64,000 nucleotides of DNA from contig JACVTC010000191.1 of the NCBI GenBank assembly GCA_016946835.1, positions 132,501 through 196,500 of the forward strand, given 5' to 3'. Under the pieces are notes generated by a model. The model did no database searches. It was not told where the DNA came from and saw nothing but the letters and a program-made list of their open reading frames with translations. Both the position numbers and the translations under genes were made by a program. Each line of letters opens with the position of its first letter. The first letter of the stretch is position 1. This stretch comes from Neocallimastix lanati (nom. inval.) (Eukaryota; Neocallimastigomycota; Neocallimastigomycetes; Neocallimastigales; Neocallimastigaceae). Below, one piece after another: positions 14,161 to 26,654 of the stretch.

Positions 14161-15090
14161 TTTATATAGTGAATCTTCAATCATTTTGGTAACACCAGCG
14201 TCGAATGTATATCCATATATGGTACGAAGTACTCATCGGAAGCCAATGCTAAATTCAGGATACTTGAAGTTGAGCTTAAGGTAGTCATAATACATTTGGA
14301 ATTTTTCCATTTTTAAAAATACCTTACCTGAGAAATCGTACATTTCGCCGATAGAGGAGGAGATGTTTAAGTTTTTTAGAAACCCAATAAAGGGATGTAA
14401 AGCTATTCCCATTAGGAAATCCTTCAATCCACAACATCATTTATTACCAATAGAGATTCCATATTTATCACATTTATTAAAAATATCATTAATGAACAAG
14501 TTAAATATAATTGGTGAGAGGGGACAACCTCTTAATACTAAATAATACTGATAATTGTCCATCAACCCTTACAACAGGCCTTGGAAGATAAGTATAAGCT
14601 TTCAATAAATTTATAGCACTTACCTCTAAAACCTAAGTTATGAATCTTCATTAATACATTAAATATGAGCACTGAGTCATACGCTTTTTTAAGGTCCAAA
14701 AAAGCAAAGTAAGTATCTTTATTTTCAAAATTTTCGTCTCTGACATATAATTCTTAATGTAGTGTAATGATTTATACATTCTTCTCGATTACGAAATCCA
14801 TATTGTTCAGGTCTTATAAATCCTTCATCAATTTCATATTTAGAGATTCTATTAGCTATGATTTTTGCTATAAGTTTTAATCCATTATTGATAAGAGAGA
14901 TGCCACGATAGTTATTACAATCTGATGGATCGCTCTTTTTATGAATAGAAACTATTGATTCATTATTCCATGATTTTGGAAAATCACCATCCCAAATACG
15001 ATTGATTAAAGTTTTAAGATATTTAAAGCCAGACGAAATATTACTATTATTTTTCACTTGATTCTTCTGAATTATCTTTTACAAGGAATC
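14160..15090 (-). pseudogene. LINE reverse transcriptase remnant, 3' part
   Basis: From about 15057 down the minus strand gives the start of a LINE RT (LINRIWDGDFPKSWN, SDCNNYRGISLINNGLKLIA, FIRPEQYGFRNREECI). After frameshifts it continues with FLDLKKAYDS at about 14680, RGCPLSPIIFNLF at about 14500-14525 and CCGLKDF, where the FADD catalytic box and thumb are deleted. A jump to the C-terminal part follows (KYPEFSIGFR at about 14235-14260). It is clearly related to the better LINE at 48056-52235, whose protein has the same landmarks in the same order. The 5' continuation is at 16555-16925, across a 1.46-kb insertion. Confidence 0.85.
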
Positions 15091-15291
15091 AAATAAACCC
15101 CAAAAACATCTCTATTATTTCAATCAACAATCTCATTGACTACATTTCGCTCACTCTCGACTGATCTCGACAGCTCTACGCAGCTTCACTACGTTTCGTG
15201 CTCGATCTTCTCGCTCGTCTTCGTTCGCTTCATTTCGTTTAACTATTCAATTGTTTCATTCATAATATTCAGTGTTTTTGGGGTTTATTTG
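15090..15291. mobile_element. Possible MITE-like unit with 19-bp terminal inverted repeats
   Basis: CAAATAAACCCCAAAAACA at 15090-15108 is repeated in perfect inverted form at 15273-15291, with weaker pairing for about 17 bp further inward. The core at about 15135-15235 is far richer in G and C than anything nearby, with many CTCG/TTCG steps. The small size, inverted ends and lack of coding capacity suggest a non-autonomous DNA element. No clear target duplication was found. It occupies one end of the insertion that splits the LINE remnant. Confidence 0.5.
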
Positions 15292-16554
15292 CATATAGTT
15301 TTTGCATATGTTATGTCATAAAAACCATATTGTTGATATATATATATATAAAACTTGGAGCCTTAATTAATAGATGTCATATAGCATAGTTTGGCATAAA
15401 TAAACCATAAAACCCTATATGTTTATTAACGATCTGGAACTTGTATTAATAAAATGGCCATAACAGCTATGAATTGATATAAATGATATGGTTTTGATGT
15501 TAATATTGGTCAAAACTGGTATGTTGTTCAATTAATTAATATAAGTTCCAGATGTTAATGAACTACAAAACTGCTATGATTATATATAAATGATAGTATA
15601 TATAGTGATTGCAAACCTAGCTAGTTCTAGGATTCTGAGCATGTTTTTGACCAGTTGAACAATTAAAAACATATGTTGTTCAACTAGCTAGGTTTTGCAC
15701 AACATTGCTATATTTTTGCATATATTATTATACAAATCATATTGCAATATGATGATTTTGAAGGCCTTTTATGGTCAAAACTGCTGTATTTTTATCAATA
15801 AACAATGCAAAATATCGACAAATATATGAAATCATAACTATATTGTTCAGGCATTCAAAATCATAACAACAATTATTATTAATATTATTATTATAAACAA
15901 TATGGTTGAATGATTGTATTTGTATGCCAAATATACGCATTTTATGTTCAAAAACAGGGTCATTTTGCAGCGATGTTTGTATATATTGATGATTGTTGTT
16001 AAAATGGTATACAAATACATTATGTCATTATTCTGGAACTTGTATTAATAGATGAACAACATAGGGTTTTGATGCTAAAACTATGCTAAAAACCATACCA
16101 TTTTCATCAAAAATAAAAATAAAAATAAAAATAAAAATAAAATAAAAATAAAGTAAAAACAATAATCAAATATATGCATTGTTTTAGCATAATCACTGTA
16201 TAAATACACTTATACTAGCAATATATGCATATGTTTATCAATATCGTCATTATTCTGAACATTAATAACAACAATGTCTGCATATATTGCTAATATTAAC
16301 CTCAAAACCATATAGTTTATATACAGTCACAACAGCTATATTTCAATTAAATAACAGGTTTTATGGCTTATTTAACATTCAAAACATATGTGGTTTATAT
16401 ATAATCATTGCTGTTTTGACTATCTAATAATATAGGCTCCTGGTTATTAATAAACATATAGGGTTTTATGACAAATATATGTTCAAAACCATGTGTTGAT
16501 ATATCAATATTATCAGGAGCCTATTTTAATAAGTGTCAAAATAGTATGGTTTTT
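15091..16554. mobile_element. 1.46-kb mosaic insertion splitting a LINE remnant
   Basis: The flanks are consecutive parts of one LINE: minus-strand residues FKSCGPDDF end at about 16560 and resume near 15060 at the RT start. Inside, past the unit at 15090-15291, short modules recur in both orientations. TTAATAAACATATAGGGTTT at about 16444 is inverted at 15409-15428. GGAACTTGTATTAATA occurs at about 15436 and 16032, and a GGAGCC...TAATA module at about 15357 and 16514. CCTAGCTAGTT at about 15617 pairs with AACTAGCTAGG at about 15695. There are almost no homopolymer runs and no reading frame of note. Identity of the element is unknown. Confidence 0.55.
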
Positions 16555-16925
16555 ATACAAAATCATCAGGACCACAAGATTTAAAGTTAGGCGTAGATGA
16601 GATTGCTTCGCTAAGTTCTTCATCGCTAATATCTTGGTTAATATCCCATTCATGTTGCCTTAGACTTCAAAAATTCCTTAGTGCATCAGAATCTTTACAG
16701 TAATCTTCAGGTTATTGTCTTTCTATAGAATCCAACACTAAGAATTTATAATGAGAGTGCCAAGCATTTAATTTTTCATCTGTAGAAGAAGCAAGTTCAT
16801 TGTTATTGTTTTTAATAGAATAAGAGACAGTGAAAGACTGATTATTTATTTTTGAATTTTGTTTTACCCATTTCATAGTCATCAATAGAATAAAACATTT
16901 CGATCTTAACACGTCGTCTACGTAA
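16555..16925 (-). pseudogene. LINE remnant, segment between endonuclease and RT
   Basis: The minus strand gives ASSTDEKLNAWHSHYKFLVLD, then after stops HEWDINQDISDEELSEAISS and FKSCGPDDF. This parallels the linker of the LINE protein at 50349-52235 (QLERWAEYYKDLASD, TIDDIKKTISS, NNKAP). It is the 5' continuation of the RT remnant at 14160-15090. Stops and a frameshift show it is dead. Confidence 0.75.
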
Positions 16926-17042
16926 TAAGTATTACCAATGATTTAATTATAAAAGAATAACTTAGAAATTTTTTATTAACATTTTTTAGATATTTATATC
17001 TATTTAAATGTTTTCATAGGATTTATAAATAAAATAAGACTT

Positions 17043-17079
<37 letters not shown>

Positions 17080-19136
17080 AATTAAATATATGGTAATTAG
17101 TAAAAAAGAAACAATAAACAATAAAGTAAATTAATAAATATATATATTAATTTGCAATTTATAAATAGTTTTGGTGTTTAAAATGTTGAAATATTGAAGT
17201 AAAAAAAAAAAAAAAAAAAAGTAAAAATAAAAAAAAAATAAGAATCATATGTCTTTTTCTTATTCTATTATTATTATTATTATATGGTTAAAAAATATAT
17301 TACAATTCCCATTAACTAATTTATAGTCATACACACTGATTTTTATATTTTTTAAAATATAATATTTATTAATTGTTTGTTTTAAAAAATTTTTGTGTAT
17401 ATATTATTATATGTATTTTATAATACTTTTGTTTATATATTATTATACATATTTTATAATATTTTTGTTTATATATTATTATACTTATTAAGTATTTTAA
17501 TAATAAAAGTAATATACAATATATGTTTGTGCTAAATATTGTATAAATATAGTTGCAACTTTGGATACCTACCAAAACTAGTATATTATATATTATACTT
17601 ATTTTATAAAATTTTTGTTTATATATTATTATACTTATTAAGTATTTTAATAATAAAAGTAATATACAAATATTTATTATAAATATACTTTAATAATAAA
17701 AGTAATTTACAAATATTTATTATAAATATGATAGAACTTTTTTTATATATATATTTTTCAAAAAAAATAATTAATAATAAAAGTAATTTACAAATATTTA
17801 TTATAAATATAATAGAACTTTTTTTATATATATATTTTTCAAAAAAAATAATTAATAATAAAAGTAATTTACAAATATTTATTATAAATATAATAGAACT
17901 TTTTTTATATATATATTTTTCAAAAAAAATAATTATTTAATAAATATTTTTTTATATATATATTTATTTTTCAAAAAAAAAAAATAATTATTTAATAAAT
18001 ATTTATATATATATATATTTATTTTTCAAAAAAAAATAATTATTTAATAAATATTTTTATAATAAAAGTAATTTACAAATATTTATTATAAATATAATAG
18101 AACTTTTTTATATATATATTTATTTTTCAAAAAAAAAAAATAATTATTTAATAATTATATATATAAATTATCATTTATTATTTCTTAATTTTATATTTAT
18201 TATATGATATAAAAATGTATTAATTCTTTATATTAATATTTTATACTACAAAATCTTTATTAATATATTCTTTCTATTAATTATTTTATTATATGAAAAG
18301 ATTAAAAATAAATAAAAAGATATTTATAATAATAAATAAAATAAATACTTAATTTAAATCTTTATAATAGTTCTTAAAAAGTATCTTTTTAAGAACTATT
18401 ATAAAGATTTAAATTAACATAATTATTTTAATTTTAATATTTTAATATTTAATATACTAGGATATATTTTATTTTCTATTTAAAAGTTTTTTTTTTAAGT
18501 AATTCAATAATTAAACAAAATATTAAATATCTATTAATTATTTCAATTAAATTAGAATATTTAATATATATATATATAAAAGATATTTTAACAAATAAAA
18601 GAAGTTTATATTAAATATCTTTTTAATATTATTATTAAAAACATTTAATCTATAATATATTTTTAATTTACCAGTATATACTATTAATGAATTAAAAATT
18701 ACTTTCTTAGTAATTTAATAATTAAAAATATATATAGATTAAAATTATTTCTATTATATATACTTTTTTGTATTAATATATATTATTTTTGATTTTTTTT
18801 TTTTTTTTTTTTTTTTTAATTTTTGTTTTTTGTTTTTGTCTTTTTAGGTTTTGATTTTGGTTGTTATTTTTTTTTTTGTTTAATTTGTTATTATTATTAT
18901 TATTTTAACATAGTTTTTTTTTTATTGTTTTTCACATTAAATAAAAATGTAAAAATACTAAATAAATTATGTATTATCTTATCAAGAAAAAAAAAAGTAT
19001 AATTTTTTTTTTCAATTATTTTTCTTTTTGATTTTCGTATCTTCAATATTTATTATTTCTTTTTCTTTCTGACTTTTTTTTTTAATTATTTATTTTTCTT
19101 TTTGATTTTTTTCTATTTTTAATATTAATTGTTTAT
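16926..19136. repeat. Tandem and dispersed AT-rich repeats with a long hairpin
   Basis: At 17691-17940 three near-identical units of about 83 bp (core AATAATAAAAGTAATTTACA, then TATTTATTATAAATATAATA) are in tandem, with a further copy at about 18058-18140 and shorter related copies at 17400-17520 and 17590-17690. The opening segment (ATTATAAAAGAATAACTTA at about 16938) resembles 11985-12140 on the other side of the LINE remnant. A perfect hairpin lies at 18350-18416. No gene recognised. Confidence 0.75.
18350..18416. repeat. Perfect 32-bp inverted repeat with 3-nt loop
   Basis: The left arm 18350-18381 (begins TAATTTAAATCTTTATAATA, ends CTTAAAAAG) is exactly complementary to 18385-18416, separated by TAT. 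It lies about 720 bp past the 3' end of receptor gene B, which runs toward it. It could fold in RNA or extrude as a cruciform. Confidence 0.95.
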
Positions 19137-21766
19137 TTAAACTAAAGTATTACTCATATATTTCTTATTTCTCTTTAAAAGTATTGGGAAAATAGAGGAA
19201 TACATCATAGATACTACTTCTTCTTTAGCATCATCAAATATACTAACTGTTGGGAATAAACACATTTCATGATATATCTTTTTTATTGTTTTTCCAGAAA
19301 TATTAACTGCAGATGGACCATTACGATCAACAAACCTATTTAAATTAATATATAAAATAATTAGCATTTAATTAATAATAGATTTTTAAAAATATCAATT
19401 TTTTTTTTTTTTATAAAAAATTATAAGTTATATTATATAATAAAAATTTAATATTATTAATTACATGTTATAAAATTGAGTGAAATATGGTCTAAGTTCA
19501 TTTGGAATTGGCATATTTGGATCACAAGAGCAATTATCTTCTGAACCCTCTGAATAATTTTGCATTTGTTGGAAATAATATTTCTCAAAATCATATTGAT
19601 TAAGACTTTCAATATTTCCTATTTCTTTTGCCCTTTTGTATTCAATTTGATAACGGTTTACCATTTTTTGTAAAACTTGATAGCTTTCCCAAAATAATAC
19701 ATTTTCAACAGAAAATTCTCTAATAGCAATTTCTCTTAATTCATTAACTAATGATGGTGTTTTTAATACTTTATAGAAGTATTGAAGTGAACTCATTGGC
19801 TATAAATAAAAAAAAATTTTAAATGAAAAAAAAAAAAAAAAAGTAATTAGTATTTAATTATTTTAAATAATTTTATATATCATTTTAAATATTCATATTT
19901 AGTTATTTATTTATTGATTTATTGATTTATGTTTATTAATCAACTTACGTCTTGGAAATAAGCATTCTTAGTACGCATAGCACTGTAATATTGAATAACT
20001 GGTAATGATACAGAGACAAAGAACATATAGATTAAAACAATGCAAAATAACGTTCTTCCACCTTCTGTTATTTCATAAATATCTAAAAATACTCTTTGTG
20101 GATATTTATTGTATTTAAATATTCCTTCTTGATTTGAGGCTCTTCTTTGAAGAATGATATTTACCAAATTAATTATAAATACCATAATAGAAATACTAAG
20201 ACATTCGAACTATATAATAAAAATTTAAAATTTAAAAAAATTTAAAAAAAAAATAATTTTTAATAAATAAAGTATAATTTTATAGGTACAGTTTTAAGAT
20301 ATATATATATATATTTTTTTTTACTATTTAAAATAATATATATAAAAATACAAACCTTAACACCATATTTATTAACATCTTTTACAAATAAAAGTAAAAA
20401 GGCGAAAATGGCATTAAAAATCATAAACATTGTACTAAATACATAAAAAACAATATATAATTTTCCAGCTCTATTTTGTTTCATATTAATTAAAGCGTCT
20501 TGTTTTTCCATTACACTTTTGTATATACATATATTTTATGAAGAATTATTTAATAAAAGAATTTAACAATTAGTATTAATTTAATTATAAATGTTAAAAT
20601 TATGATTATATATATTTAAAAATGAATAATTACGGGCATTCTTCTCTCATTTTTGGATCACTGAAGTAAAGTGCATATGTCATAATGATAGAAATTACAG
20701 TTGGAATAATTATAATAGCTGAAATGATTTTATTGATTTTTTTTGAAATAACAAGTAAATAATTATTTGGTTCAACGTATTTTTGAGCTTGACAGTTCAT
20801 ACGTCTACTCAATTTCTCATTGGAGTAAGTTGATACTATATTAATTATTACAATGAATTTTTTAATAATCACTTCAAATTATAAAATCTATATATTTATA
20901 TATAAATATTAAAAAATTTATAAATTAAATATTTTTATAGTAAATAATTACCTTTAAAGTAGTTCAAGTGATAAAATAATATTACACGTAGACTTCTGGA
21001 TAAAAATCTATATTTGTGAATTTTATTTATAAAAAAAAAATAAATAAATGAATAAAATTTTAGCTTTGATAATAACATAAAAAATTTTATTTTTTTTTTA
21101 CAATATATATACTTCAAATGATATATTACATTAAATTAACCAAAGTATTTAACATATTAGAAGTACTAACTAATGCTATAATATTTAATATAATAAATTT
21201 TATAAAAAGATTAGTATTTGAATGAAAAAAAATATATATTCATTTATATATAATACTAACAGAGACAATGAATATATACTAATTGTGGAAGCTAATAAAA
21301 AAAAAATTAAAATAAAAATAAGAATATTTTTTAAATATTAGATATTTATAATTTTAAAATTACTTATATAAAATTTTTTTGTATTTTTTTTGTCAGCTTA
21401 CAATACTGGTAAATAAATCAATAAAGGTACATATACCACCAATAAATGTTAACGTAAAATTCCTTTGTCTAATAATGTAGGAGTCTCTTAATTTATAAAA
21501 CCTATAAAATATAAAATAATAAAAATTTAATACAATATAATTTTTTTTTTTAAAAGATTTTTATTATAACTTCTATTCTTATTAATTACTAAATAGAACA
21601 AAAAAAAAACTTACAATACTAAGGAGACAACCATAAATGCCATACTGGTGAAGAATATCACCGAATATACATTTCTCACTGTTTTGAAATCATCATTATT
21701 AATGTAACCAGTATTTAAATATTCTATAAATTCCTGGCTATTAACTCTTGTAGTATTAAAAAGCAT
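19137..21766 (-). CDS. 7TM receptor with C-terminal RGS domain, copy B (complete, 513 aa)
   Basis: Ten exons on the minus strand: 21615-21766 (ATG 21766), 21402-21501, 21261-21291, 21130-21175, 20952-21007, 20634-20835, 20356-20515, 19949-20209, 19465-19799, 19137-19335 (TAA). They total 1542 nt, with frame kept across all nine GT-AG introns. Helices: 1 at about residues 34-52, 2 at 66-82, 3 at 97-110, 4 near 165-187, 5 near 215-240, 6 and 7 within 249-335. C93 in the 31-nt exon and C195 (EECP) are placed for the usual extracellular disulfide. An RLR-type basic segment (SRSLRVILFYH) follows helix 3. Residues 336-513 are the RGS domain, with EFSVENVLFWESYQ, NISGKTIKKIYHE and FDDAKEEVVSMMYSSIFP. 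It should sit in the plasma membrane and shorten G-alpha signalling. It has one intron fewer than copies A and C at helix 4. Confidence 0.92.
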
Positions 21767-22410
21767 TTTCAATTTTTTTTTATTTAGTTTAACTTTTTAA
21801 AAAATTATTTATCTTTTATTTTTTTTTTATCTTATACTTGGTTGACTTTATTAACTTTTTAAAAAATTATTTATCTTATATTTTTTTTTCTAATATAGAC
21901 TATTTAGAATTTTTTTTATCCTTTCTTTCAATTTTTTTATATTCTTTTTATTTATTATACTATTTATTAATATTGGATATTTAAATAAATGTTCACAATT
22001 TTTTTTTAAAAAAATTGAATAATTTTTATATTTATTATATTGATACGTAATATCTTATTATTACTATTATTATTATTATATTATCATTAACATTGTAACA
22101 AAACACATAACTTTCCCAATAAAAGAAATATTATAAATGTTTTTTAAAAATTTAATTTTTTAATATTTCTTTTATATATATTTCTATAAATCTACTCTTT
22201 TTTTAAAAAATTTTAATTAAGAATTAAAATATTTTAAAAATGTAAAAGAAAAAAAAAAAAAAAAAAAAAAGAGAAAAATTTTTTTCTTTTTAACTGTTTT
22301 TCATTTAATTTTTTTTTTTTTTTATTTAATATTATTATTTTTTTTATGGTTATTTTTGGATATTTTAAATTTTCAATAAACAATTTAATTTATTATAACA
22401 TTAATATTTT

Positions 22411-22442
<32 letters not shown>

Positions 22443-22447
22443 TAAAA

Positions 22448-22499
<52 letters not shown>

Positions 22500-23722
22500 T
22501 AAATAAATAAATGAAAAGATTAAATTTCTTTTTTTTTAATTTATATAAATTAATTGTATTACTTAATTTTATTTTAATAGTTTTAAAAGACGAAATTTAT
22601 ATTACATGCAAAAATTATATATCATTGTTTTTTAAATATAAAACAATAAAAATAATAGAACTTTTAATATTATATAATTAAATAAAAGTATTAAATATTA
22701 ATTATAAAAAATCTAATAATATTAATGATAATAATAAATATTAAATAATTGAAATAATAACGAATAATCGAACAATAATATGTAAGGATATAATGAAAAA
22801 ATATTTCAACCAATTAATAATTATAATAATTAAAATTTTAATATTATTAATAATTATCGATTCTAATATTATGAAGATATTATAAAATAATTTTTATAGC
22901 GTATTATTAAATAGTTTTTATATATATATATTAAAATAATTCAATACCTTCTATTATTTATTCAATATATTTTATTTTTATTAATAATTCAATGCCTTCT
23001 ATTATTTATTCAATATATTTTATTTTTCTTAAGAAATCTATTATTTATTTAGTATGTAGTTTATTTTTATTAATAAATTTAATTTTATAAAAAAAATTCT
23101 TCAATATCTTTATTTAATAATAAAAAATATATCATTAAAAAAAAATTAAAAAAAAAAAAAAAATAAATAAATAAATAAAATAAAATATATTTTTTAATTT
23201 TGACGGTTAATTAAAAATTAAATTAAAATAAGGTTTGTTGAATAATTTGAAAATTTTATAATCAATATTTCAGTAGTATTTAGTTATTTTTAATTTAATA
23301 AAAACAATATATTAAATTATATATACCAACTATTCTCCACATATATTATTATATTAAAATCATATAATATTAAATTAAAGATTAACTTTTATTAAATCTG
23401 AAATAATGTAGTTTCAAATATATATATATTTTTATAATTTTGAAATTATCTTTATTTAATTTTAAGTTTATTATTTTTAATAAGGCTTTTAAATATTTTT
23501 AATATTCCAAGGTTAAGTCACTCACACAATATATAGAAATATACATAAAATTCATAAAATTAAAAAAAAAAAAAATAGTAGTCAAATCAATTGCTATAAT
23601 ATTTAAAAATAGAATGTCTTAAATAATTATTCATTTTGATAGTTTATATAAATTTATATTAATAAAAATAAAAAATTAATAAAAATAGAAAATATAATAT
23701 AATAATTATTTTATTATTACTT

Positions 23723-23755
<33 letters not shown>

Positions 23756-24785
23756 AAGCATAATATATTTATTATATATAAAATAAAACAATCACATTAT
23801 AAAAATATAATAATAATTATTTTAAAATTATTAAATATATATTATAGCTTTTTTTTTACACTATTATATGTAAAATAAAACAATCACATAAAAATATAAT
23901 TACTATAAAAATGTTATATATATATAATATATATAATATATATATAAAGTTTTTTTTTACACTACTACAAGTCTTTCAAAATAATTTTAATTTTTTTTAT
24001 TTAGTTAGTTAGAATGATAAAGATTTAATATAATTAATGATATATTAATAATAATATTAAAATATATATTAAATAAATTTGTGTAATATATTATAATTTA
24101 ATGATATATTAATAATACTATTATTAAGTAAATTTGTGTGATATATTATAATATAATTTAAAATAAATATATTTTTTAAAAAAGGAAAATCTTATATAAA
24201 TTTAATATAACAGAATTTTTTTTTGACCATAAATTATTGTTTTTTTTCTACTATATATTCACATATTTAATCATTAATTTGTTTTAATTTGTAAAAATAT
24301 ATTTATATAATAATATATATATATTTTACTATATATAGTATAAATAATATAAAATTAAAAATAAAAAAAATATATTTAAAAATTTTAAAAATAAAAAAAT
24401 TTTAATATAAATCTAAAATAATATTTTTAAAATTAAAAAATTTTATGAAACTACAAGAAGTAATTAAATTCTATTTATAAAAGACTTATATTTATATATG
24501 ACTATTTTATTATATTATATTTTAAAGTTTACAAATAATATAAAAATCATAATTTATAAAAACAATTCCAATAATAATAAGAAAAACTATACATGGAACA
24601 TTTTTAAAATTAAAATAATTAATGAAATTACACAAAGTAATCAATTTCTATTTATAAAATATAATAAAATATTTTATTATATTATATTTTAAAGTTTATT
24701 AATAACAATTAATTTTATTTTTTTTACTTAAACTTTAAAAAATAAATAAAAACTATAATTATTAGTAAAACAAATATACTTAAAA

Positions 24786-24990
24786 ATATAAAAATTAATT
24801 ATTTAATAGATGTATTACAACTTTCCGAAATGTAACGAATTCATTTAATATTGTGTAATAATTTTGTAATAATTTATAACTGATAAAAATATAAAAATTA
24901 ATTATTTAATAGATGTATTACAACTTTCCGAAATATAACGAATTCATTTAACACTGTGTAATAATTTTGTAATAATTTATAACTGATAAA
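24786..24990. repeat. Two tandem copies of a unit of about 102 bp
   Basis: Each copy contains ATTAATTATTTAATAGATGT, TTACAACTTTCCGAAAT and AACGAATTCATTTAA and ends near TTTATAACTGAT. The copies differ by only a few bases. No coding potential was seen. Confidence 0.9.
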
Positions 24991-26654
24991 AATTAATAAA
25001 TTATTTATTATTAATTTCTATTAATTATTAATTGATTTTATTTTATTTTATTTGTTATATTTATTATGCAATATTACTGTTTTAATAAAATAAATTTATT
25101 TTCCTTCAATAAAAATATATATTTTTTTATCTTCCCCACTATTTAATATTATATTAATATAATATTTTAAAATGTATATATCTATAATTTATATGAAGGA
25201 ATGTTGGTTTTGTAATAAATATTTATATATTATATATTCATTCAAATTATTTCTAAATATTGAAATATATTTTAGATCATTTAAATAATAACTAAGAAAT
25301 ATTTTTATAATATTATTTTATCATATTTTTCTTATATTTGCTTTTCTGTATTATTCATTATACTTTTATATATATATTCTTTATTCTTTGTTTTGTCGTG
25401 TTTCAACTTTTTTTTGATCTTCCATTTTTTAATATAAAAATAACATTTGAAATATTTTATATATTTATTAATAATAAAAATAAAAAGATTAAGATTTTAA
25501 TTTAAAAAGATTCTCATGAAAATAAAAATTGGATATTTAATTATTTTTTTTATTTTTTAATATATTTATATTAATAATTAATTAATTAATTAATTATGAA
25601 AATGTAAACCATTTACAAAAAAAATTAATTATTATGATTATTATGATTACACGACAAAAAAAAAAATTAATTAAAAATTAATAATAACCAATAGTGGAAA
25701 ACCAAAGTTAATAAAATATTATTGGATTTGAAAAATTAAAAAAATTAAATAATTTCTTAATAAAATTTAATTAATCTTTTATTTCATTTTTTTTTTAATA
25801 TTTAAAATTTACTTTTACCTGGAAATTAAAATTTTACCATAATTATTAAATTTTATCATATTTTTTATACATACCTATTTTTAGAAATAAAAATTAATAT
25901 ATAACTAAATTAAATAAATAAATTTTTATTTAATTTATTTTTAAATTCAAAAATTTTATATATTATATTTATTTAATATTAATTATTTTAATTTTTTTAT
26001 TTTTATTTTTTTCATTATCATTATTAATATCATTATCATTTATAATAATAATTATAATATAATATTATTATTTTAATTAAATATTAATGATTTTGTTTAA
26101 TATGGCAAATTTTTAATTATTTAATATGGCAAATTATTAATAACTTTATTAAAATCAATATTATTTATTTATTATTGGTATTGTTATATCGTTTTATTGT
26201 ATATTGTTAAATATTTATTATTATCTTAACAATAAAAATAATACATAAATAATAAATAAGTTCAAAATCCACTTCGACCTGATTATGTATGATCTAAAGA
26301 TATTAAAATTAAATTTCAATCATTTAAAATGCGAAGCAGTAAATAGATAACAATTATTTTTAAAATATCCACTTTAAGAAAATTATAATTAATATATAAC
26401 AATTATATATCTTTTTAATAATTAAAATAATATCCACATCAAGATAATTAGAATGAAAATTTTATTTTAATAATATTTTAAACTAAAAAAAAAAAAAAAA
26501 AAAAAATGATGGATTATTTTTTTTTTTAACATTAAATTTTATTATAATGATAATTAATACAATCAAACAAAAAATATAAAAAAATTTTCCAAACTAAGAG
26601 TAAATAAGAAATTGAAATTATTGAATATTGAATATAATATGTTTCATTGACTCA

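Noticed and set aside
17691-17940. CRISPR-like array
   Set aside because: Units are contiguous without unique spacers, very AT-rich, in a eukaryotic context; plain tandem repeats.
19461-21117. Several separate small minus-strand genes between 19.1 and 21.8 kb
   Set aside because: They are exons of one receptor gene: splice sites, phases and alignment with the two paralogs join them.
24498-24692. 64-residue plus-strand frame
   Set aside because: Low-complexity Asn/Ile/Lys text, no start context, splice partners or homology recognised.
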